12,137 nucleotides of DNA from CAKRHR01 sp964423195 (GTDB lineage: Bacteria; Bacillota; Clostridia; Lachnospirales; Lachnospiraceae): NCBI GenBank assembly GCA_964423195.1, contig CAYRDY010000064.1, forward strand, positions 1 to 12,137, in the 5' to 3' direction. Below the pieces are notes generated by a model. The model did not search any database. It was not told the DNA's origin and saw nothing but the letters and a program-made list of their open reading frames with translations. A program made the position numbers and the translations under genes. Below are positions 1-4,894 of this stretch, piece after piece. The first letter of the stretch is position 1, and every line of letters begins with the position of its first letter.

Positions 1-125
1 ATATGGATCATCAAGAAAAAAGTGTTCAGGATTCAAAAAGTATGGATGGCTTTCAGGTATTGCAGTCATTTGCAGGTACGTTATCTGAAGATTTTGATTA
101 TAAAAAAGAACTGGAGCAAATGTAA
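1..125 (+). pseudogene. Probable antitoxin C-terminal remnant (runs off the left edge)
   Basis: An open frame read through 3-122 with TAA at 123-125 gives about 40 residues ending in LSEDFDYKKELEQM. This tail resembles the acidic 'DFDYKKEL' end of small ribbon-helix-helix antitoxins found next to PIN toxins in Clostridia; that likeness is from memory of the family. The frame is open at the left edge, so the true start may lie outside the window, with the first ATG inside at base 3. Directly downstream, in another frame, is the end of a PIN-domain toxin whose N-terminal half is missing, which supports a decayed toxin-antitoxin pair. The DNA is AT-rich, unlike the iscR operon that follows. The antitoxin identity is inference; that the frame is coding is only moderately likely. 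Confidence 0.4.
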
Positions 126-130
126 AACAT

Positions 131-310
131 GAAAATGTGCGCCATGCGTTACAAAGAGATGATTTCTCTGATTTTGAGGATTGTCTGCAGGATGAATGCG
201 CATTAGAAAATCATTTGGATTATATTATCACAAGGAATACAGATGATTTTAAAAATTCAAGCGTACCAGCACTCACACCTGTGGAATTTTTGAATAGATA
301 TCGTCCTTGA
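131..310 (+). pseudogene. Truncated PIN-domain toxin (C-terminal half only)
   Basis: The frame ending with TGA at 308-310 encodes about 59 residues containing DFSDFEDCLQDECALENH, then DYIITRNTDDFKNS and PALTPVEFL. This is the classic C-terminal half of a VapC-like PIN ribonuclease: the D-F-E-D-C helix and the 'D-Y-I-I-T-R-N-x-x-D-F' strand carry the later acidic metal ligands. The first half, including the N-terminal 'D-T-N' strand and the second acidic ligand, is absent. The frame is closed by a stop at 101-103 and has no ATG. About 75 codons appear deleted compared with a typical 130-140 aa PIN toxin, so it should be inactive. The junction lies around 104-131, where the antitoxin tail also ends, as expected of an internal deletion through a TA pair. 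AT-rich composition suggests horizontal origin. Confidence 0.75.
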
Positions 311-363
311 TGTTGTAAGAAGTTTGGTTTACATTCTTTTGGTCGAATCAAAAATAAACCTAC

Positions 364-392
364 TTGACTTTTTCTCTCGCATTTGGTATGAT
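364..392 (+). promoter_or_regulatory. Sigma-A promoter for the iscR-iscS-iscU operon
   Basis: TTGACT (364-369) and TATGAT (387-392) are separated by exactly 17 bases; each matches the sigma-A consensus in 5 of 6 positions. Transcription would begin near 398-400, about 80 bases before the iscR start codon and on top of a palindrome (401-425). Confidence 0.8.
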
Positions 393-400
393 GAAACCAT

Positions 401-425
401 AAATCCAAGTAAAATACTAGGAATT
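401..425 (+). promoter_or_regulatory. Putative IscR/Rrf2 operator at the transcription start
   Basis: Two 11-bp arms, AAATCCAAGTA and TACTAGGAATT, flank a central AAA. One arm matches the reverse complement of the other at 9 of 11 positions. The layout (CC-x-A-x-T-A, A/T centre, T-A-x-T-x-GG) resembles the class of sites bound by cluster-bearing IscR-type Rrf2 regulators. It lies from about +1 to +26 of the predicted transcript, so binding would block transcription of iscR and its operon. Autorepression is inferred from position and from the product of the first gene. Confidence 0.6.
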
Positions 426-444
426 ATTTTCTGCCATGATTTTT

Positions 445-473
445 GCCGCCGGAAGACGGGCGGCGGAATGGAG
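445..473 (+). promoter_or_regulatory. GC hairpin abutting the iscR Shine-Dalgarno
   Basis: GCCGCC (445-450) pairs with GGCGGC (459-464) across an 8-nt loop. It is followed directly by GGAATGGAG, which supplies the ribosome binding site GGAG (470-473), five bases before the ATG. An equivalent element precedes the oadB-like gene at 10939-10967, with the same stem, the same loop length and the same flank. It may shape translation or mRNA stability; no function is demonstrated. Confidence 0.55.
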
Positions 474-478
474 TTTTT

Positions 479-913
479 ATGAAGTTATCGACAAAAGGGA
501 GATACGGGCTGCGGGCGATGATCGATATCGCCGACCACTGCCAGGACGAGCCGGCTTCCTTGAGCAGCATCGCCGCCAGACAGCAGCTGTCAGAGGGCTA
601 TTTGGAGCAGATCATCGCAAAGCTGAGAAAGGTAGGGTTGGTGGTCAGCGCCAGGGGTAGCAGCGGCGGCTACAGGCTGGCAAAGCCGACGGATCAGATC
701 TCGGTGGGCGATGTGCTCAGGGCCCTGGAGGGTGATCTCGATGTGGGCCGGTGCCCGGAGAAAAGCGCACACTGTGAGCTTTATGACCAGTGTGTCACAA
801 AATATGTGTGGGAGCGTATCAATCAAAGTATTAACCAGGTGGTAGATGATATGACACTTGAGGAAGTCATAGCGCTTGGCAGCGGAAAAGGAAAGGAAGA
901 TGAATCGAAATGA
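479..913 (+). CDS. iscR: Rrf2-family iron-sulfur regulator IscR
   Basis: This 144-residue transcription factor opens with MKLSTKGRYGLRAMIDIA, the typical Rrf2 start. A winged-helix DNA-binding region follows, with the signature GYLEQIIAKLRKVGLV and wing RGSSGGYRLAKP (residues about 40-70). Three cysteines at residues 92, 99 and 105 (C-x6-C-x5-C) match the Fe-S ligand region of IscR, so it probably senses cluster status. I start it at ATG 479 because GGAG at 470-473 is correctly spaced and family members begin at this methionine; an in-frame TTG at 443 would add 12 residues encoded by the hairpin leader. Its stop overlaps the iscS start by four bases (ATGA, 910-913), implying translational coupling. 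An operator-like palindrome at 401-425 suggests autorepression. CymR-type Rrf2 cysteine regulators are an alternative but lack the three-cysteine motif. Confidence 0.92.
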   Translation: MKLSTKGRYGLRAMIDIADHCQDEPASLSSIAARQQLSEGYLEQIIAKLRKVGLVVSARGSSGGYRLAKPTDQISVGDVLRALEGDLDVGRCPEKSAHCELYDQCVTKYVWERINQSINQVVDDMTLEEVIALGSGKGKEDESK

Positions 914-2109
914 GCAGGACAGTTTATTTGGATCACGCGGCGACGACGGCGACGCGCCCTGAGGTTGTGGAGGCAATGCTGCCGTATTTTACGGAATCCT
1001 ACGGCAATCCGTCCAGCATTTACGGTCTTGGCGCAAAGAGCAAAGAAGTGATCACACAGGCGCGCGAGACGATTGCCAAGTCTCTGGGCACGGACACGGC
1101 GAATATTTATTTTACCGCGGGCGGCTCCGAGGCGGACAACTGGGCACTTGTGGCGGCGGCGGAGGCCTATGCCGGCAAGGGCAAACACATTATCACCTCC
1201 AAGATCGAGCATCACGCGGTTCTGCACACCTGCGATTATCTGAAGACGCGCGGTTATGATGTGACGTTTGTCGACGTGGATGCGAATGGCATTCTTGATC
1301 TTGAGGCGCTGAAGGCGGCCATCCGACCGGACACGATTCTGATTTCCGTGATGTTTGCAAATAATGAGATCGGCACGATTCAGCCGATCAAAGAGATCGG
1401 GGAGATTGCCAGAGAGCATGGGATCTTGTTCCACACGGACGCGGTTCAGGCCTACGGCCAGATTCCGATCAATGTTGACGAACTGAATATCGATATGCTC
1501 AGCGCCAGCGGCCACAAGCTGAACGGTCCGAAGGGCATCGGCTTTTTATATATCCGCAAAGGGGTGAAGATCAAATCCTTTATCCACGGCGGCGCCCAGG
1601 AGAGAAAGCGCCGCGCCGGCACGGAGAATGTTCCGGGAATCGTCGGCCTTGGCAAGGCGGTGGAGATCGCATTTGCCACGATGGAAGAGCGCAGCCGGAA
1701 GGAGACGGAGCTTCGGGATTACATGATCGAGCGCATCCAGAATGAGATTCCTTACGCGCGGCTCAACGGCGACAGGACCAGACGTCTGCCGAACAATGTC
1801 AATTTCAGCTTCCAGTTTGTCGAGGGCGAGTCTCTTCTGATCATGCTGGATATGGCCGGCATCAGCGCATCCAGCGGTTCGGCCTGCACATCCGGCTCGC
1901 TTGACCCGTCGCATGTGCTGCTCGCGATTGGCCTGCCACATGAGATTGCGCACGGTTCCCTGCGCCTGACACTGGGTGATGAAAATACGAAGGAAGATGT
2001 GGATTACGCGGTCGATGAGATCAAGCGCATCGTGACTTATCTGCGCAATATGTCCCCGCTGTGGGAGGATCATCTGAAAAAAGAGAAAAGAGAGCGCGGA
2101 GAGGCGTGA
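910..2109 (+). CDS. iscS: Cysteine desulfurase (IscS/NifS family)
   Basis: This cytosolic PLP enzyme of 399 residues removes sulfur from L-cysteine and passes it as persulfide to the scaffold for Fe-S cluster building. The N-terminus YLDHAATT is diagnostic. The PLP lysine is Lys203 in SASGHKLNGPKG, with the cofactor-stacking His in KIEHHAV near residue 102 and HTDAVQ at 175-180. The persulfide Cys326 sits in SSGSACTSGS, a class I (NifS/IscS) loop. The RRAGTENV motif (about 235-241) is intact. Length is normal, with a slightly extended lysine/glutamate-rich tail. It starts inside the last codon of iscR with GGAAAGGAAG upstream, and iscU follows after a repeat-bearing gap of 212 bases. It is probably the housekeeping desulfurase for the adjacent scaffold; a separate role in tRNA thiolation cannot be excluded. 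Confidence 0.96.
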   Translation: MSRTVYLDHAATTATRPEVVEAMLPYFTESYGNPSSIYGLGAKSKEVITQARETIAKSLGTDTANIYFTAGGSEADNWALVAAAEAYAGKGKHIITSKIEHHAVLHTCDYLKTRGYDVTFVDVDANGILDLEALKAAIRPDTILISVMFANNEIGTIQPIKEIGEIAREHGILFHTDAVQAYGQIPINVDELNIDMLSASGHKLNGPKGIGFLYIRKGVKIKSFIHGGAQERKRRAGTENVPGIVGLGKAVEIAFATMEERSRKETELRDYMIERIQNEIPYARLNGDRTRRLPNNVNFSFQFVEGESLLIMLDMAGISASSGSACTSGSLDPSHVLLAIGLPHEIAHGSLRLTLGDENTKEDVDYAVDEIKRIVTYLRNMSPLWEDHLKKEKRERGEA

Positions 2110-2140
2110 CAGGAGCGGATTCTGCACGGGACAAGACGAT

Positions 2141-2250
2141 GATTGCCAGCGCGCGTAGCGCATGCGCTGCGCCGGGCGCAAAAGACTGCCGGTATGGGTT
2201 GCGCTTGCGCAGTGTCAGACGCAAAGGATTGCCAGCGCGCGTGGCGCATG
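2141..2250 (+). repeat. Direct repeat pair in the iscS-iscU gap
   Basis: A 24-bp unit starting GATTGCCAGCGCGCGT occurs at 2141-2164 and again at 2227-2250 with one mismatch, a period of 86. The first copy runs into the perfect 12-bp palindrome AGCGCATGCGCT (2157-2168). The surrounding bases are rich in GCGC blocks. It resembles intergenic repeats of the REP type; a related sequence lies at 2834-2918. No credible coding frame or T-tract terminator is visible here. Confidence 0.7.
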
Positions 2251-2321
2251 TTTTGTGTCGGCTCGGTGCAGAACTCGAATAAAGAGTAGATTTATTTTGA
2301 TCAATCAGCAGGAGGTATATC

Positions 2322-2759
2322 ATGTATAGTGAAAAAGTCATGGATCATTTTCAGAATCCAAGAAATGTCGGTGAGATAGAGAACGCCAGCGGTGTGGGCA
2401 CGGTCGGCAACGCGAAATGCGGGGACATCATGCGCATTTATCTGGACATCGATGAGAATCAGGTGGTGCGGGATGTGAAGTTCAAGACATTTGGCTGCGG
2501 CGCGGCGGTGGCGACGAGCAGCATGGCCACGGAGCTGGTCAAGGGCAAGACGATCTACGAGGCCATGGACGTGACGAACAAGGCCGTGATGGAGGCGCTT
2601 GACGGCCTTCCGCCTGTGAAGGTACACTGTTCGCTGCTCGCGGAGGAGGCCATTCACGCGGCGCTGTGGGATTACGCTCAGAAAAATCATATCGTGATCG
2701 ATGGCCTTGAGAAGCCGAAGACCGATATCGGCGAGGGTGAGGAAGAAGAGGATTATTGA
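2322..2759 (+). CDS. iscU: Fe-S cluster assembly scaffold IscU/NifU
   Basis: This 145-residue scaffold assembles [2Fe-2S]/[4Fe-4S] clusters from sulfur supplied by the upstream desulfurase and transfers them to apoproteins. It begins MYSEKVMDHFQNPRNVG, the usual IscU/NifU-N opening. The three cluster cysteines are Cys33 (GNAKCGD, with Asp35), Cys59 (FGCGAA) and Cys103 (HCSLL, after His102). A conserved AVATSSMATELVKGK helix follows the second cysteine. The C-terminus is acidic (EGEEEEDY), which is unusual but harmless. There is no C-terminal NifU thioredoxin-like domain, so it is the short form. AGGAGG at 2310-2315 lies six bases before the ATG. It is the last gene of the operon, before the terminator at 2794. 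No hscA/hscB or ferredoxin genes follow, as is common in Firmicutes. Confidence 0.96.
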   Translation: MYSEKVMDHFQNPRNVGEIENASGVGTVGNAKCGDIMRIYLDIDENQVVRDVKFKTFGCGAAVATSSMATELVKGKTIYEAMDVTNKAVMEALDGLPPVKVHCSLLAEEAIHAALWDYAQKNHIVIDGLEKPKTDIGEGEEEEDY

Positions 2760-2793
2760 CAGCCCATTTTGACGAGTTGACATAGAGATAAGC

Positions 2794-2829
2794 AGGGGAA
2801 TATGTATCGTCCGACATATTCCCCTTTTT
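2794..2829 (+). terminator. Intrinsic terminator of the isc operon
   Basis: A perfect 12-bp stem pairs AGGGGAATATGT (2794-2805) with ACATATTCCCCT (2814-2825) over an 8-nt loop and runs into five T residues (2825-2829). It lies 35 bases after the iscU stop. On the minus strand the stem is not followed by a T tract, so it probably does not terminate dapL. Confidence 0.9.
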
Positions 2830-2833
2830 ACGC

Positions 2834-2918
2834 TGACGATTGCGGGGTGCTGTGCGCCAGTGGCGCACGTTTAGCACCGACCGGAGCGAAGCGGAGACCG
2901 CCGTAGGCACGGAGCAAT
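2834..2918. repeat. REP-like element with nested stems
   Basis: Nested inverted repeats are visible: outer CGATTGC / GCAATCG (ends near 2834 and 2918), middle GGTGCT / AGCACC, and a central palindrome TGCGCCA-G-TGGCGCA. The 3' part carries a direct repeat CGGAG around CGAAG. The block shares 'GATTGC' and 'GTGGCGCA' with the repeats at 2141-2250, suggesting one degenerate intergenic repeat family. It lies between convergent iscU and dapL. No gene is seen in 2830-3009. Confidence 0.55.
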
Positions 2919-3009
2919 CGGCTTTCATCCATGATGGCGCCCTGCTTGCGGGGAATGGAAATTTATGTGCGCCGTTTGCCGCGCGGTAGACCGGAAATTC
3001 CAGGAGACA

Positions 3010-4206
3010 TCAAATCGCTTTTCGGAAGCGCGCCATCGCCTCAACGGTGTTCTCACGGCTGCCGAAGGCAGTGAGCCGGAAATAATTTTTGCCGTTCTCG
3101 CCGAAACCCGCGCCCGGCGTGCCGACCACCTGAATGGTATTCAGCATGTAGTCAAAAAAATCCCAGGATTCCATGTGATTCGGGCACTCGAACCAGATAT
3201 AAGGCGAGTTGACACCGCCGAAATAGCGGATGCCCTTTTCGTCAAGCGCGGCGGCGATGATTGCAGCGTTTTCCTTATAATAGTCGATGTTGGCACGGCA
3301 CTGCGCCATGCCTTCCTCGGAAAACGCGGCGGCCGCGCCTTTCTGAATGATGTAGGAAGTGCCGTTGAATTTGGTCGTCTGTCGGCGGTTCCACATGGCG
3401 TGCAGGGAGATCTCCCTGCCGTCAGTGCCGGTGAAGACAAGTTCACTCGGAACGACTGTATAGCCACAGCGGGTTCCGGTAAAGCCGGCTGTCTTTGAGA
3501 GTGAGCCAAACTCAATCGTGCATTTCCTCGCGCCGTCGATGGCAAAGATGCTGCGCGGAAGCTCCGGATCCGAGATAAAGGCCTCATAGGCGGCGTCATA
3601 GAGGATCACGGCCTCATTGGCGAGTGCGTAGTCCACCCATTCCCGCAGCTGAGACCTGTTGTAGGCGGCGCCGGTCGGATTGTTCGGCGAGCAGATGTAG
3701 ATCAGATCGGCGTGGACATTTCTGTCCGGCATCGGCAGGAAGCCGTTCTCAGCGTTGCCGGAGATATACGTGACATTTCTGCCGCACATGATGTTCGTGT
3801 CGACATAGACCGGATAGACCGGATCCGGAACCAGGATCACGTTGTCACCGCCGAAGATGTCCGTGATATTTGCGGTGTCGCTCTTCGCGCCGTCGGAGAT
3901 AAATATATCGCCGGCGTCCACGCTGACGCCCCCGCGCCCGTAGTACGCGGCGACCGCCTCGCGCAGGAACGGGTAGCCCTGCTCAGGGCCATAACCCTTG
4001 AATGTCTCTGCGGATGCCATCGCGTCGACGCCCTCATGCAGGCCGGCGATGACATGACTGCCCAGCGGCAGGGTCACGTCGCCGATGCCCAGTCGGATGA
4101 CTTTTTTGTCCGGATTGGCCTTCGTATATGTGTCGACCCGATGCGCGATCTCAGAAAAGAGATAGCTCTCTTTCAGATTCAGATAATTTTCATTTAATTT
4201 TGGCAT
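3010..4206 (-). CDS. dapL: LL-diaminopimelate aminotransferase DapL
   Basis: This 398-residue PLP class I/II aminotransferase converts tetrahydrodipicolinate plus glutamate to LL-diaminopimelate in one step, feeding lysine and cell-wall synthesis. The start MPKLNENYLNLKESYLFSEI and IRLGIGDVTLPL are hallmarks of DapL. Other conserved features are GYGPEQGYPFLREA (about 71-84), SPNNPTG (173-179), YDAAYEAF (203-210) and the PLP lysine Lys238 in GSLSKTAGFTGTRCGY. The substrate-binding arginine lies in FRLTAFGSREN (about 376-386). Length is close to the usual 400-410. AGGAGG (plus-strand 4215-4220) is eight bases before the ATG. It is transcribed convergently with iscU and divergently from the ATPase leader, apparently as a single gene from a promoter in the upstream repeat array, giving a long leader of about 190 bases. 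No strong terminator was found downstream. Confidence 0.95.
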   Translation of the reverse strand: MPKLNENYLNLKESYLFSEIAHRVDTYTKANPDKKVIRLGIGDVTLPLGSHVIAGLHEGVDAMASAETFKGYGPEQGYPFLREAVAAYYGRGGVSVDAGDIFISDGAKSDTANITDIFGGDNVILVPDPVYPVYVDTNIMCGRNVTYISGNAENGFLPMPDRNVHADLIYICSPNNPTGAAYNRSQLREWVDYALANEAVILYDAAYEAFISDPELPRSIFAIDGARKCTIEFGSLSKTAGFTGTRCGYTVVPSELVFTGTDGREISLHAMWNRRQTTKFNGTSYIIQKGAAAAFSEEGMAQCRANIDYYKENAAIIAAALDEKGIRYFGGVNSPYIWFECPNHMESWDFFDYMLNTIQVVGTPGAGFGENGKNYFRLTAFGSRENTVEAMARFRKAI

Positions 4207-4241
4207 AGGAAGAACCTCCTTTTGTACTCTTTAAGCGCTCT

Positions 4242-4412
4242 CACTAAGTTCGCGCTTCGCCTTTGGCTCGCGCTCTCTAAGTGCTCATATTATACCGTTC
4301 CCACTAAGCTCATGCTGCGCTAAAGCTTGCATTCGCTAAGGGTCCAGGTATAAACTCGCACTAAGTTCGCGCTTCGCCTTTGGCTCGCGCTCTCTAAGTG
4401 CTCATATTATAC
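4242..4412. repeat. 54-bp exact repeats plus a degenerate middle copy, in the dapL leader
   Basis: A 54-bp sequence starting CACTAAGTTCGCGCTTCGCC is identical at 4242-4295 and 4359-4412 (period 117). A degenerate relative starting CACTAAGCTCATGCTGCGC lies between them at about 4303-4341. Each unit can form an imperfect hairpin: outer CAC-TAAG with CTAAGTG, inner GCGC with GCGC, and GCC-TTT-GGC at the tip. Each full copy ends in ATATTATAC, which on the minus strand reads as a TATAAT box. The array forms most of the predicted dapL 5' leader. Confidence 0.85.
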
Positions 4413-4434
4413 TATAGTTGCCCACATAATACAA
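4406..4434 (-). promoter_or_regulatory. Sigma-A promoter for dapL
   Basis: Read on the minus strand, TTGTAT (plus 4429-4434) and TATAAT (plus 4406-4411) are 17 bases apart, with a perfect -10 and 4 of 6 at the -35. The -10 lies at the end of the second 54-bp repeat. Transcription would start near 4399 and run through the repeat array into dapL. The other full repeat carries the same -10 but has no good -35 at the right distance. Confidence 0.65.
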
Positions 4435-4447
4435 GCCGCGGGAAATC

Positions 4448-4469
4448 AAATCTGGCTTAAATCTGGCTT
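4448..4469. repeat. Short tandem repeat in the AT-rich spacer
   Basis: AAATCTGGCTT occurs twice head to tail (4448-4458 and 4459-4469). It lies just upstream of the AT-rich stretch leading to the promoter at 4527. The rest of 4435-4526 shows nothing else I can interpret. Confidence 0.8.
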
Positions 4470-4526
4470 ATATAAATAAAAAGACTTAATTTTTCATGGT
4501 TCTATAAAAAATTTTCAATTTTCCTA

Positions 4527-4555
4527 TTGACATTTTTTTGAGTCTGTGTTAAGGT
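4527..4555 (+). promoter_or_regulatory. Promoter for the 4560-4890 leader and the ATPase
   Basis: A perfect -35 TTGACA (4527-4532) is followed after 17 bases by TAAGGT (4550-4555). The weak -10 is helped by an upstream TGT (4547-4549), an extended -10 pattern. Transcription would start near 4562, more than 330 bases before the ATPase start codon, leaving room for an RNA leader. Confidence 0.6.
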
Positions 4556-4593
4556 TGCATTTGTTCAAAAAAGTAAATGATTGATTATTTTTC

Positions 4594-4706
4594 AAAGCTA
4601 ATGTTTTGATTGAAATTTTGACAGTACTCCAAGGGGAGTATCTGTCTTTTTTTGTCAGGGCATTAGCTTTTTTTGTGCCCTGATCTTGCACCTTGACAAT
4701 CAAAAC
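4594..4706 (+). ncRNA. Candidate structured leader RNA or small RNA
   Basis: Several long exact complementarities can coexist in one fold. GTTTTGATTG (4603-4612) pairs with CAATCAAAAC (4697-4706) as a closing helix around two hairpins. The first hairpin is 4620-4646: 11 bp, AAGG loop, one bulged T. The second is TCAGGGCA (4655-4662) with TGCCCTGA (4676-4683). The loop of the second hairpin contains TTAGCTTT (4663-4670), which can pair with AAAGCTAA (4594-4601) just outside the closing helix, forming a pseudoknot. The region follows a promoter and precedes the ATPase gene. I cannot match it to a known riboswitch or RNA family. Because the first hairpin is followed by seven T residues, the locus may instead make a short transcript of about 90 nt. 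Confidence 0.4.
4620..4653 (+). terminator. Intrinsic terminator or attenuator in the ATPase leader
   Basis: GACAG and TACTCC pair with GGAGTA and CTGTC (11 bp, one bulged T at 4641) over the tetraloop AAGG, followed directly by seven T residues (4647-4653). It lies about 60 bases after the predicted transcription start at 4562. It would either end a short RNA or attenuate readthrough into the ATPase gene 240 bases downstream. Confidence 0.65.
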
Positions 4707-4867
4707 TCCGGCGGCCGGCCCGGCGAAGCACAGCCACGACCCGCTACATGGCGGCGAGCGTGCCAAGGGAATAGCCGGAGAATATTATGGACTGATGGAC
4801 TGTTCCAAAAACATGGGAGCAACGGATAAAACCGGGTAACAACATATGAATTTGAAGGCAAAGATCG
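4684..4867 (+). other. Non-coding or unclassified GC-rich leader segment
   Basis: This part of the ATPase leader switches abruptly from AT-rich to GC-rich. CTCCGGC (4706-4712) pairs perfectly with GCCGGAG (4774-4780), enclosing further GC-rich complementarities. A 52-codon frame is open from 4684 to the TAA at 4840-4842 and includes SHDPLHGGERAKGIAGEYY. It has no ATG near its beginning and no ribosome binding site. I recognise neither a protein nor an RNA family. It could be a gene remnant or more of the structured leader. Confidence 0.3.
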
Positions 4868-4894
4868 TTGTTTTGGGAAGATGGAGGTATCTGT

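Noticed and set aside
823..1515. A 230-codon minus-strand frame
   Set aside because: It is the antisense shadow of iscS, rich in Arg and Leu as expected from a GC-rich gene read backwards.
2061..2282. A 73-codon frame across the iscS end and the repeat pair
   Set aside because: It starts inside iscS in another frame and runs through the direct repeats; no ribosome binding site and no protein-like conservation pattern.
2794..2829. Bidirectional terminator also serving dapL
   Set aside because: On the minus strand the stem is followed by GCTTATC-type sequence, not a T tract, and it is 180 bases beyond the dapL stop.
2965..3498. A 177-codon plus-strand frame starting with a plausible leader (GGAATGGA then ATG)
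   Set aside because: It lies antisense to dapL and its protein is low-complexity and matches nothing; the dapL motifs are unambiguous on the other strand. The leader-like sequence is only a curiosity.
4524..4766. An 80-codon minus-strand frame through the structured leader
   Set aside because: It covers both hairpins and the AT-rich promoter region, with residues dictated by poly-A/T tracts; the palindromic structure explains the region better.
4594..4842. Known riboswitch class (cobalamin, c-di-GMP, c-di-AMP, glmS) upstream of the ATPase
   Set aside because: I compared the conserved boxes I remember for these classes and found no convincing match; only short chance similarities such as CCGGGTAAC.
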